A stretch of DNA of 30,410 bases from positions 1-30,410 of the forward strand of contig JALUUZ010000476.1 of assembly GCA_027021095.1 (NCBI GenBank). Reading direction: 5' to 3'. Every line of letters begins with the position of its first letter. The first letter of the stretch is position 1. Below, piece by piece: positions 22,671-30,057 of this stretch. The position numbers and the translations under genes are program-made. This DNA comes from Gammaproteobacteria bacterium. GTDB lineage: Bacteria; Pseudomonadota; Gammaproteobacteria; SZUA-21. The notes below the pieces were generated by a model. It ran no database searches, was not told the origin of the DNA, and worked only from the letters and a program-made list of their open reading frames with translations.

Positions 22671-22689
22671 AATGATAATAATTATCATT
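22671..22689. promoter_or_regulatory. Fur box upstream of fbpA
   Basis: AATGATAATAATTATCATT contains TGATAAT-A-ATTATCA (22673-22687), a perfect 7-1-7 inverted repeat identical to the Fur core consensus. A possible minus-strand promoter overlaps it (TTGCGG, 17 bp, TATCAT). It lies between the ubiI stop and fbpA; the other roughly 130 bp of the gap form the fbpA leader. Confidence 0.9.
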
Positions 22690-22715
22690 AACGACCGCAA
22701 GTATATTATCAACTT

Positions 22716-23975
22716 CTAATAAAAAGTCGCTGCTGCGCCCAGCGCCCTGCGCATTGCGGCTTTTTTGGCCACTGCACAACGGCCGACAAGCTGCATGCCC
22801 ATCGATCTCGCAAGCTTCACTGCAAACAGGCCGGACCCAAAGCCTCTCTTGAACAGATCCATCGCTCCAAGCATCAGCAGGTTCTCGCCTTTACGGCAAC
22901 GCTCATACTCCCGTAAGGCACGAAATACCCTGTCCGTTCGTGGAAAGTCATACTTCAACAAGGTCTGTGTCAGCACAGCAGCATCCTGCATTCCAAGATT
23001 CACTCCCTGGCCGGCGAGTGGATGAATGGTATGCGCCGAGTTACCGAGCAACACGACACCTGGCCGACAGTAGTGCTTCGCATGCAGCAGACGTAACGGA
23101 AAGGCATAACGCTGACCGATAGCGGTAATTCCGCCCAACCGTGATTCGAACGCCTGCTCCAGTTCCTGCACGAACCGTTCGTCATCGAGCTGCAGCAGAC
23201 GCTCAGCGTCTGGGGTGTCGACAGACCAGACAATGGAACTGAGGTTGTGCTGAAGCGGCAGAAAAGCTAAAGGCCCACTGGGTAAAAAACGCTGCCAGGC
23301 TGTCGATTCGTGGCTGCGCTCCGTTGCCAGGGTGGCGACTATCGCCGTCTGGTGATAGGACCACCCAAAGGTATCGATCCCAGCGTAGTCGCGCACCACC
23401 GAATCGGTGCCGTCTGCACCCACCAGCAATGCGGCATCGAGCTCGATGCCGTCTTCCAGGGTGATCCGTGTGCCCTGCACGGTCTTTTCCAGGCTGCGTA
23501 CACGGGACGATGAAAAAAAATCAACACTTGCCTGGTTCGCGGGGCTGTTACCGGCAAGCCGGTCATACAGGGCGCTCAACATGACCCGCTGTTCAACGAT
23601 AGAACCAAGCTTCGGCTGGTAGATCTCCGCTGCATCGAACGTTATCCGCGCACTGCTCTGCTGATCCCAGACGTGCATACGCTTGAACGCCGACACACGC
23701 ATTGCACTGATTGCATCCCATAAACCAAGCTCTGCGAAAATTCGTTCACTGCCAAGGTTCACCGCAAACACGCGCGGATCGTAGCTGCCGATCCACTGTG
23801 GCGCCGATGCATGCAGGGTCGAAAGCGCCGCCTGTGTACTGTCGATCACTGCCGACGGATCCTGCGTGTCGACCACCGCAATGCGGCAAGCGGCTGCCCG
23901 CTGTTGCAGCATACAGGCAAAAGCCGCACCGACCAGATTGCCTCCGATGATCACGATGTCATAACGCCCAGCCAT
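22716..23975 (-). CDS. ubiI: UbiH/UbiF/VisC-family FAD monooxygenase, UbiI-like
   Basis: A 419-residue flavoprotein hydroxylase of aerobic ubiquinone synthesis. The UbiI-like features are DPRVFAVNLGSERIFAELGL, MHVWDQQS, LGSIVEQRVM, LLVGADGTDSVVR and HTIHPLAGQGVNLGMQDA. It lies downstream of ubiH as in E. coli and Pseudomonas. The N-terminal nucleotide motif reads GGNLVG, where the usual GxGxxG has Gly at the Asn position, and the later GD motif reads GN. Both may be natural variants. UbiF or another ring position cannot be excluded. A strong promoter lies only 5 bp before the ATG. Confidence 0.88.
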   Translation of the reverse strand: MAGRYDIVIIGGNLVGAAFACMLQQRAAACRIAVVDTQDPSAVIDSTQAALSTLHASAPQWIGSYDPRVFAVNLGSERIFAELGLWDAISAMRVSAFKRMHVWDQQSSARITFDAAEIYQPKLGSIVEQRVMLSALYDRLAGNSPANQASVDFFSSSRVRSLEKTVQGTRITLEDGIELDAALLVGADGTDSVVRDYAGIDTFGWSYHQTAIVATLATERSHESTAWQRFLPSGPLAFLPLQHNLSSIVWSVDTPDAERLLQLDDERFVQELEQAFESRLGGITAIGQRYAFPLRLLHAKHYCRPGVVLLGNSAHTIHPLAGQGVNLGMQDAAVLTQTLLKYDFPRTDRVFRALREYERCRKGENLLMLGAMDLFKRGFGSGLFAVKLARSMGMQLVGRCAVAKKAAMRRALGAAATFY

Positions 23976-23980
23976 ACCGC

Positions 23981-24009
23981 ATTATCTATTCTGCATGATA
24001 ACTAGTCAA
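23981..24009 (-). promoter_or_regulatory. Strong promoter for ubiI, leaderless geometry
   Basis: On the minus strand TTGACT (24009-24004), a 17-bp spacer and GATAAT (23986-23981). The ATG starts at 23975, only 5 bp past the -10 box, so transcription should begin at or next to the start codon. No Shine-Dalgarno fits. Confidence 0.65.
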
Positions 24010-24060
24010 CGATTCTGGTGATTAAAATACTACAGCGCCAATCCCGGCCGTATGACTCGA

Positions 24061-25296
24061 CTACTGCCGGAAGCCGGGCAGGCGGCCATCGAGTCCCATT
24101 GCACTGCGTGCAAGCAGCGTTTTGCACCCGGGCAGAGTATCGGTTACCAGCATGCCCAGGTTACGGGCCAGGCGCAAAGGCGGCCACTGAAAGGTAAAAA
24201 GCTGGGCGAGAATATCCGTCACACGAATCACACGCCGGTGATCCTGCCGGCGGCTCTGTGCATACGCCTGCAGCAACGCCTCACCGCCGATATCTTCTCC
24301 ACGTCCCGCGGCGGTGGCGATCAACTCCGCCAGCGCCATCGCATCACGCATTCCCAGGTTGAATCCCTGCCCCGCGACAGGATGCAAGGTATGTGCCGCA
24401 TTACCAATCAACGCCACACGCGGCGACACGGTCGTTTCGGCCTTGACCAGGTGCAGTGGATAAACGTTGACTTTGCCTCGATGTAACAATCGTCCCAACC
24501 GATAACCAATACGCTCCTGCAATGCCTGTAAAAACGCACCTTCGTCCAACACACTCATTTGCTGCGCCTGCGCATGCGGCATGTTCCAGACCACCGCACA
24601 ACGCGGCGCAGCGGGCTGCCCCGCTTCAGCAAAATCAGTCAGTGGCAGAAACGCCAACGGACCGGAACCTGTAAAGCGCTCGTAGGCCACCGACTCGTGC
24701 GGATATTCCGGGGTCAGGTTACAAACGATCGCTGACTGCCCATAGTCCTTGGTCGTGGTTCGCAAAGAGGCCCAGTCCCTGACCCTGGACTGGGCGCCAT
24801 CGGCGGCAACGAGCAGCCGCGCACTGGCCGCACATTCGCGGCCCTGGTGAACAAAGTGTACACTGACCCGGTCGTTCTCGCGCCTGAACCCTGACAGTTC
24901 AGCCGGCATAAAAAAATCCATCTGCAGACGATCGTCCAGGTGTCGATAAAGCGCGGCGCCAAGCAACCTGTTTTCGATGACATACCCCAGCGCTTCGACA
25001 CCCTGCTGTGCATGATCCAGCCTGGTGACGCCAAAACCACCCTGCTCCGAGACATGAATTTTCTCGATCGGCGCCGCCTCCGGCGCGATCCGTTCCCATA
25101 CCCCGATCAGTTCGAACAACACCCTGGTACCATAGGCCAGTGCGACACTGCGGTCGTCATAACAGGCATGACCGGTCTTCAGCAGGTCGAACTGCTCGAC
25201 TACCGCAATACGCAAACCCTGCCGTTGCAAGGCACATGCAAAACTGGCGCCGACCAGGCCGCCACCAATCACGACGATATCGTACTCTTCCTGCAT
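24061..25296 (-). CDS. ubiH: 2-octaprenyl-6-methoxyphenol hydroxylase (UbiH)
   Basis: A 411-residue FAD monooxygenase of the ubiquinone pathway. FAD motifs are VVIGGGLVGASFA (8-20), LLVAADGAQSRVRDWA and LIGNAAHTLHPVAGQGFNLG. The UbiH-type stretches DDRSVALAYGTRVLFELIGVW, IHVSEQGGFG and SVAYERFTGSGPLAFLPL follow E. coli UbiH closely. The ATG overlaps the pepP stop by one base (TGATG), so translation is coupled. ubiI follows 85 bp downstream behind its own promoter. The start needs no alternative, since the Rossmann motif begins at residue 8. Confidence 0.94.
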   Translation of the reverse strand: MQEEYDIVVIGGGLVGASFACALQRQGLRIAVVEQFDLLKTGHACYDDRSVALAYGTRVLFELIGVWERIAPEAAPIEKIHVSEQGGFGVTRLDHAQQGVEALGYVIENRLLGAALYRHLDDRLQMDFFMPAELSGFRRENDRVSVHFVHQGRECAASARLLVAADGAQSRVRDWASLRTTTKDYGQSAIVCNLTPEYPHESVAYERFTGSGPLAFLPLTDFAEAGQPAAPRCAVVWNMPHAQAQQMSVLDEGAFLQALQERIGYRLGRLLHRGKVNVYPLHLVKAETTVSPRVALIGNAAHTLHPVAGQGFNLGMRDAMALAELIATAAGRGEDIGGEALLQAYAQSRRQDHRRVIRVTDILAQLFTFQWPPLRLARNLGMLVTDTLPGCKTLLARSAMGLDGRLPGFRQ

Positions 25297-26627
25297 CAGT
25301 TGTCTGCCTCGCTGCCGACCAGCGCCTCGATCTCATCGATCTGCTTGGGCACATCCCGGGTAAGCACTTCGCACCCGTCTTCGGTCACCAGCACATCGTC
25401 TTCGATACGAATGCCGATACTCCACCACTTCCTGGCGATTTTCCTGTTACCTGGCGGTATATAGACACCTGGCTCCACGGTCAGTGTCATGCCCGGCACG
25501 AACCGGCACCACTTGCCATCCACCTTGTAGTCGCCGACATCATGCACATCCATGCCAAGCCAGTGCCCTGTACCGTGCATAAAAAATTTCCTGCAGGCTT
25601 CCGACTTGATCAACGCTTTCAACTCTCCTTTCAACAGCCCCAGCTGCCGTAAGCCCTTGGTGATCTCCCGGACTGCCGCACGATGCGGTGCATCCCACGG
25701 ATTTCCGGGCCTGACCTGGTCGATCGCCGCCTGCTGTGCGTTGAGCACGACATGATAGACTGCCCGCTGCGCCGCACTGAAACGGCCGTTCACCGGAAAC
25801 GTCCGGGTGATATCAGCCGCATAGTATCCGGTTTCCGCGCCTGCATCGATCAACAGCAGATCACCGTCCTGCATCTGCCGCCGATTGGCGGTATAGTGCA
25901 ATACACAAGAGTTTTCTCCCGAGCCAACGATGCTGGCATAGGCAGTCTCAGCCTGGTGGCTGCGAAATACGCGCAACAACTCCGATTCGATCTCGTATTC
26001 CATGCGCCCGGGACAGGTTTTCTTCATCGCCGCGATATGTGCCCGGGCTGAAATCCGCGCCGCCCGGCGCATCAGCCGCAGCTCGGCACTGCTTTTGATC
26101 AACCGCATCCGGTGCACCACCTGGCCCAGGTCGAAAAATTCGGTCGGCGCCACGACCCCATGCCGGTTCTTCCGACGCAGCTTCCTGACATAGCCAAACA
26201 GGCGCCGGTCGAGTTCGTCATCCTTGCCGAACAGGCTGTAGAGTCTTTTCCTGCCGCTCAACAGCTCCGGCAACCTGTCGTCGACCTCATCGATACACCA
26301 GGCCTCGTCGATCGCAAGCTCGCGGCATACCCCTTCGGGTCCCAGGCGCGGGCCGTTCCAGCGCTCCAGTTCCGGGTCACGCTCACGGCAGAACATCACC
26401 GTCTGTCCTTGTTTTCTGCCAGGCACCAGGACCAACAGGGCCTCCGGTTCCGCAAACCCGGTCAGGTAAAAAAAATCACTGTCCGGCCTGTAAGGATATT
26501 CGACATCGTTGTTACGCAAGGTCACCGGTGCCGACGCGATCACCGCCAGCGCATCACGCCCGATTTCCTGCAACACCTTTTTTCGGCGCCGTGCATGTTC
26601 TGCTATCGTGACAGCCATGGTATGCAT
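25296..26627 (-). CDS. pepP: Xaa-Pro aminopeptidase P
   Basis: A 443-residue dinuclear-metal (Mn) peptidase removing N-terminal residues before proline; E. coli PepP has 441. The five metal ligands are in place: D261 and D272 (LLIDAGAETGYYAADITRTF), H355 (HGTGHWLGMDVHD), E385 (TVEPGVY) and E409 (GIRIEDD). The N-terminal domain carries NNDVEYPYRPDSDFFYLTGF. Its ATG directly abuts the ygfB stop (TGA-ATG), and its stop overlaps the ubiH start. A second ATG three codons downstream is possible. Confidence 0.97.
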   Translation of the reverse strand: MHTMAVTIAEHARRRKKVLQEIGRDALAVIASAPVTLRNNDVEYPYRPDSDFFYLTGFAEPEALLVLVPGRKQGQTVMFCRERDPELERWNGPRLGPEGVCRELAIDEAWCIDEVDDRLPELLSGRKRLYSLFGKDDELDRRLFGYVRKLRRKNRHGVVAPTEFFDLGQVVHRMRLIKSSAELRLMRRAARISARAHIAAMKKTCPGRMEYEIESELLRVFRSHQAETAYASIVGSGENSCVLHYTANRRQMQDGDLLLIDAGAETGYYAADITRTFPVNGRFSAAQRAVYHVVLNAQQAAIDQVRPGNPWDAPHRAAVREITKGLRQLGLLKGELKALIKSEACRKFFMHGTGHWLGMDVHDVGDYKVDGKWCRFVPGMTLTVEPGVYIPPGNRKIARKWWSIGIRIEDDVLVTEDGCEVLTRDVPKQIDEIEALVGSEADN

Positions 26628-27209
26628 TCAGTGCACCACCCTGCTGCCGGGCACGGGACAAAGCTCTTCCTGCAGATAAAGCACACCGATCCGAACGAAC
26701 TCCATCAGCTCAAACAGATCCTGTTCATTCTCCTCGCTCGGTTCCATCGATTCGTGGTCCAGGCGCGTCAGGTGGGCGATGTCCTGCAGGAATTCCTGCA
26801 CCTCGCCCTGGCTTTGCTGCAAGGTGATACCGGCCAGGCCGATCCCGTACAGAAAGCCCTCGCACCAGCTCTTGAGCGCGCCGGCACGGCTGACCAGGCT
26901 GGCCTCATCGTCGGGCAACAGCAACACGAATCCCAGGTTGGCGTCATTGATCTTTTCCCGGGACCAATCCAGCAGCCCGATCAACTGCTCTGCCGCACCG
27001 GTGCCCGCGAGCCATTCCATGCATGCGTCAGCCGCTGCGTCGTCACGCCCCTTAGCATGATCGGGATACAACAGCGGCAGACAGGTTTCAAGTTTCGCAG
27101 CCGGTTGTACACACAACAGTCCGCAATAAAGTCCATGCAGCTCCGCCGCGTCAACCGCCGCCTGTGAGTTCTCCAACGCTGTCTGTATCTTTGAATATTC
27201 GGGGTCCAC
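26628..27209 (-). CDS. ygfB: UPF0149 (YgfB/YecA-like) family protein
   Basis: A 193-residue protein, essentially the length of E. coli YgfB (192). ELHGLYCGLLC near the start and SWCEGFLYGIGL in the second half are the family hallmarks. YgfB has been linked to regulation in Pseudomonas, but its biochemical action is not clear. The GTG at 27209 is preferred: it begins VDPEYSKIQTAL, the expected N-terminus, with AGGTG about 8 bp upstream. A TTG 19 codons earlier adds an unconserved, repeat-proximal segment. It is first in ygfB-pepP-ubiH. Confidence 0.9.
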   Translation of the reverse strand: MDPEYSKIQTALENSQAAVDAAELHGLYCGLLCVQPAAKLETCLPLLYPDHAKGRDDAAADACMEWLAGTGAAEQLIGLLDWSREKINDANLGFVLLLPDDEASLVSRAGALKSWCEGFLYGIGLAGITLQQSQGEVQEFLQDIAHLTRLDHESMEPSEENEQDLFELMEFVRIGVLYLQEELCPVPGSRVVH

Positions 27210-27350
27210 TTTGCCGCACCTGGGTAAAATTGATTTATCCGCCCAAAAAAATCTATTGTGTGTCAACGCCCATTATATTACAAGACCGGCGATTTATCTC
27301 ATTACAACAGCGTATTCAACAGAACACGCTGCAGGATCCACGCCCACGGC

Positions 27351-27517
27351 CAGCCCACATTGCTCACCAGCGTTCGTCGCGAGATGGTGCAAGGGTGCGG
27401 CATGGGCGGCTTTCGCGACCGAGGTGCACGCAGGCATAGTCGATACTATGTCGAGCACGCCGACACAGTGAAAGCCAGCCAGGGCGTGCCATTGGGCCGT
27501 CGCAGTAGAAGGGTGGC
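27351..27517. mobile_element. Second, degenerate full-length family B element
   Basis: It aligns over its length with 2473-2656: same TTCGTCGCGAGA left arm, CATAGTCGATACTATGTCGA centre and CGCAGTAGAAGGGTGG right arm. The terminal 15-20 bp have diverged. It fills most of the 445-bp gap between the divergent ygfB and zapB. A TATAAT toward ygfB lies at 27272-27277; otherwise nothing else is seen in the gap. Confidence 0.75.
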
Positions 27518-27619
27518 TGTTACCCGAGCCATCAAACCAGCACCGCATTCGTCCAAACCGCCACACAGCCACCCTGACCCGGTGTCAAAATCCCCTTGAC
27601 GGTGCTGTTTCCCGGAATA

Positions 27620-27648
27620 TTGACCAATTTCATGTCTGGCTCTATAGT
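27620..27648 (+). promoter_or_regulatory. Strong promoter for zapB-zapA, leaderless geometry
   Basis: TTGACC (27620-27625), a 17-bp spacer and TATAGT (27643-27648). The ATG is at 27655, exactly where transcription should begin, and there is no Shine-Dalgarno in the intervening 6 bp. Confidence 0.7.
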
Positions 27649-27654
27649 GACACT

Positions 27655-27888
27655 ATGACCAAGGACACTACACCCCAATCCGTGGAACTCGATATCAAAG
27701 CGCTGGAAACCAGAATCGATGAGTTGATCCGGACCTGCAAGCGCCTGAAAGAGGAAAACCGGTCATTGAAAAATCAGCAGATCAGCCTCAAGAACGAACG
27801 TGCCCGGCTGATCGAAAAAAATGAACTGGCCCGGGTACGCGTGGAATCTATTCTGAACCGGCTTAGAGGAATGGAACAAAGCACATGA
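27655..27888 (+). CDS. zapB: ZapB-like coiled-coil protein (TIGR02449 family)
   Basis: A 77-residue, almost entirely helical protein with heptad pattern from about residue 10 to 70 (KALETRIDELIRTCKRLKEE, then NRSLKNQQISL). It belongs to the short coiled-coil family always found directly upstream of zapA in gammaproteobacteria and likely helps organise the FtsZ ring through ZapA. The stop overlaps the zapA start by 4 bases (ATGA). No ribosome site precedes the ATG; the promoter geometry predicts a leaderless message. Equivalence to E. coli ZapB itself is by family and context, not by strong identity. Confidence 0.85.
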   Translation: MTKDTTPQSVELDIKALETRIDELIRTCKRLKEENRSLKNQQISLKNERARLIEKNELARVRVESILNRLRGMEQST

Positions 27889-28190
27889 ATGATGAAATCG
27901 TTCCGCTGACCGTCTACATACTGGACCGCGAATACCGTGTGACCTGCCCCCCAGGCGAGGAAGAGGCGTTGAAGGCCTCTGCTTACCACCTGAACCAGCG
28001 CATGCAGGAAATAAAAAACAGCGGTAAAGTCGTGGGTGTGGACCGGATTGCCGTCATGGTCGCCCTCAATATCACGCATGAACTGCTGCAGAACAATCCG
28101 TCCGAATCACTGCTGTGCGACAATATCAGCAGCCGCATCAAGGCACTGCAGGACAAAATCGATACCGCACTGTGTGCCGATGACGAGTAG
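27885..28190 (+). CDS. zapA: Cell division protein ZapA
   Basis: A 101-residue FtsZ-ring stabiliser. The pattern PLTVYILDREYRVTCPPGEE, ALKASAYHLNQRMQEIK and VDRIAVMVALNITHELL is the ZapA head-and-stalk arrangement, ending in a coiled coil. Length fits the family (E. coli 109). It is translationally coupled to zapB and followed by 6S RNA and ygfA, the conserved gammaproteobacterial order. Confidence 0.95.
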   Translation: MNDEIVPLTVYILDREYRVTCPPGEEEALKASAYHLNQRMQEIKNSGKVVGVDRIAVMVALNITHELLQNNPSESLLCDNISSRIKALQDKIDTALCADDE

Positions 28191-28318
28191 AACCCGGCAC
28201 GAAAGCCTCGAGTCCGGTGTCGACACTGGCTTGCGTGTCAGGCGGCCTATGGAAAGAATCAAGCCAAAAATAGCGGCAGGTCAAAAAATACCGTTGTGTC
28301 CGAAACCTGAGAGCGTGT

Positions 28319-28324
28319 TATAAT
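28319..28324 (+). promoter_or_regulatory. -10 box of the 6S RNA promoter
   Basis: A perfect TATAAT. The best -35 (TTGTGT at 28294) is 19 bp away and weak. Transcription would begin near 28331, giving a short 5' extension before the mature 6S stem. Confidence 0.5.
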
Positions 28325-28343
28325 AAACCCTAGAACGGGTTTT

Positions 28344-28530
28344 GACATTCTCTGCGTTGCACGTCAGCTGGTTGGGTATTTTCTTGAGCCTAATCAAAAA
28401 ACCCGGGAGCAGCTCCTGATGTTGTTGTGCAAGTCCGCAACGCAGCGGAAAGCCTGATACATCAGTCTTTGCGCCCACTTGAACCTCTGGTTCAAGAACG
28501 AAAGCCACGGCGGCTATCGCGGAGGATGTC
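28344..28530 (+). ncRNA. ssrS: 6S RNA
   Basis: This is the regulatory RNA that mimics an open promoter and binds sigma-70 RNA polymerase. The ends pair: GACATTCTCTGCG (28344-28356) with CGCGGAGGATGTC (28518-28530), allowing G-U pairs. Internal hallmarks include TTGAGCC, GGAAAGCCT, the hairpin CTTGAACCTCTGGTTCAAG and the 3' ACGGCGGCTATCGC. The length of about 187 nt and the position between zapA and ygfA are the standard ones. Exact ends are inferred from the terminal stem. Confidence 0.93.
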
Positions 28531-28616
28531 AATTGTTCGGCTTTGGTTCGGACAGCCGGCGGAACGCATACAGGCACTACCCTTTCGTACCCAATAGACA
28601 TTTTCCTTGCAGCACG

Positions 28617-29210
28617 ATGCCGACAACCGATCCCATGCGAACCAGGCTGCGACTGGCCAGAAAACAACTCCACCCGACACAACGCAAAGTGTTTGAACGC
28701 GCGATCCTGAAACAGCTGCTGCGTCTGCAGAATTTCCGTAACTGTCAAAATCTTGCCATCTACCTGCCGTTCGACGGCGAAGTCGATACCCGGAAAATCA
28801 TTGCAGCCGCCTGGCGAATGCGTAAAGCCGTATTCCTGCCTGTACTTGGCAAAAACGACAGGCTGCGTTTCGTGCGCTACACCCGGAAGTCGATATTGAA
28901 ACCTAACCGCTACGGTATCCCGGAACCAGCGTCGACAAATCCCGATGATCGACAGCCTGTCTCAGGCAGACAGCTGGACCTGGTGATCACTCCACTGGTT
29001 GGTTTCGACCGGCAGTGTCAGCGAATGGGCATGGGCGGAGGTTACTACGACAGAACGTTTGCGTTCCTGCAGCGCCAAAGACACTGGCACAGACCAAAAC
29101 TGATCGGCCTGGCGTTCGAGCTTCAGAAATTGAACCGCCTGCCGTTGAACACGTGGGATGTACCACTGCACCAGGTCATTACTGAAACAACTGTTTACAG
29201 CCGGCTTTAG
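28617..29210 (+). CDS. ygfA: 5-formyltetrahydrofolate cyclo-ligase
   Basis: A 197-residue ATP-dependent enzyme converting 5-formyl-THF to 5,10-methenyl-THF. The family motif GMGGGYYDRTFAF and the nearby LDLVITPLVGFD are intact, and the N-terminal RTRLRLARKQL region is typical. The ATG at 28617 is chosen because the longer frame would overlap the 3' part of 6S RNA and adds no conserved sequence. No strong ribosome site is visible. In E. coli ssrS and ygfA form one transcript, which is probably also true here. It links to the folate steps of folA, thyA and gcv in this window. Confidence 0.94.
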   Translation: MPTTDPMRTRLRLARKQLHPTQRKVFERAILKQLLRLQNFRNCQNLAIYLPFDGEVDTRKIIAAAWRMRKAVFLPVLGKNDRLRFVRYTRKSILKPNRYGIPEPASTNPDDRQPVSGRQLDLVITPLVGFDRQCQRMGMGGGYYDRTFAFLQRQRHWHRPKLIGLAFELQKLNRLPLNTWDVPLHQVITETTVYSRL

Positions 29211-29230
29211 ATATTGCAAATTGCAACAAC

Positions 29231-29292
29231 CAGTCCGCCTTGGCCGCCAATGTTCGAAGCGAAACGGCGCAAGGGTGCGGACTGGCAACGCT
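29231..29292. repeat. Degenerate family B left arm after ygfA
   Basis: TTCGAAGCGAAACGGCGCAA followed by GGGTGCGGACTGGC matches the inner left arm of family B. The remaining part of the 418-bp gap (29293-29628) is strongly A/T-rich with no gene other than the promoter region of the next one. Confidence 0.5.
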
Positions 29293-29580
29293 TGTACTCA
29301 GCCCACGTTTCTTACCCGATACATCCACACTATAAACTTTTTCAAACCGAACAGGTTTGCCATTATGCAGTGTTGACTTGATACGGCGTTCACCGGCCCA
29401 GCCTGCAAAAATGCACGCATATTTTTTTACAGCGGACCAGTTATAAAAAATTTAAAAAAAACTTAATAACTTTTTGTAAACTTTTATTTTTTTCTTCGTC
29501 TTATGACATGACTCCTGTTCAAGGCTTGTAAAAAGAGAAAAAAATGTTCTAAAAAAACTGGAAATATTATTTCGGTGTTA

Positions 29581-29586
29581 TATACT
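29581..29586 (+). promoter_or_regulatory. Candidate -10 of the H1-like gene
   Basis: TATACT with CTGGAA 17 bp upstream (29558-29563) as a weak -35. It lies in an AT-rich, probably bent region with long A tracts from 29420 to 29570. The leader would be about 36 nt, with GGAGG at 29616-29620 as ribosome site. Confidence 0.45.
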
Positions 29587-29628
29587 CACCAGCGGGCAAA
29601 TGTAACTTACCATATGGAGGTAAACATC

Positions 29629-29877
29629 ATGGCTGCAAAGAAAAAAGCCAAGAAGAAAGTAACCAAGAAAAAGGTAGCGAAGAAAAAGTCTACCGCAAAG
29701 AAAAAAACAGGCGCACGCAAAAAGAAAGCTGCCGCCAAAAAGAAGAAGAAAGTAGCGAAGAAAAAGGTAGCCAAGAAAAAGAAAAAGGTTACCAAGAAGA
29801 AAAAGGCAACCGCCAAAAAGAAAAAGAAAAAAGCGACCGCCAAAAAGAAAAAGCGTACCGTAAAGAAAAAACGGTAA
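29629..29877 (+). CDS. Lysine-rich histone H1-like DNA-binding protein
   Basis: An 82-residue protein made almost wholly of KKK blocks separated by A, V, T and S: 48 lysines and 3 arginines, no acidic or aromatic residues. It resembles the C-terminal tail of eukaryotic H1 and bacterial H1-like proteins (Hc1/Hc2, AlgP-type tails) and would be disordered and bind DNA or RNA. The ATG at 29629 has GGAGG 8 bp upstream; the longer frame from 29575 adds unrelated residues. A clear terminator follows. Low complexity makes family assignment approximate, but the signals around it show a real gene, probably well expressed. Confidence 0.85.
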   Translation: MAAKKKAKKKVTKKKVAKKKSTAKKKTGARKKKAAAKKKKKVAKKKVAKKKKKVTKKKKATAKKKKKKATAKKKKRTVKKKR

Positions 29878-29896
29878 AGCTGTTCTTCAAAGCGAT

Positions 29897-29935
29897 AAAA
29901 AAGGCAGGCTGGGGCAACCCAACCTGCCTTTTTTT
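29897..29935. terminator. Bidirectional Rho-independent terminator
   Basis: GGCAGG-C-TGGG (29903-29913) pairs with CCCA-A-CCTGCC (29918-29928), flanked by A6 on the left and T7 on the right. It can stop transcription of the H1-like gene on plus and of ilvA arriving on minus. Confidence 0.92.
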
Positions 29936-29954
29936 ATGCGTGCACGCTGCGCGG

Positions 29955-30022
29955 CCGCGAAAACCACCCGTACCACGCCCTTTGCACCGTCTCGCCGCGA
30001 ACGGTGGTGAACAAGGCGGACT
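29955..30022. repeat. Family B half element between the terminator and ilvA
   Basis: GCGAAAACCACCCGTACCAC, then CTTTGCACCGTCTCGCCGCG and AACGGTGGTGA match the same half and orientation as 21453-21519. It lies just beyond the ilvA stop. Confidence 0.7.
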
Positions 30023-30057
30023 CGATGGCGAAAAAGATCAAAAAACGACCAATTCAA

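Noticed and set aside
28479..28616. N-terminal extension of ygfA and an opposing frame (28281-28748) over 6S RNA
   Set aside because: The region is the 3' half of a well-supported 6S RNA; the extension has no conserved residues and YgfA's family start matches 28617.
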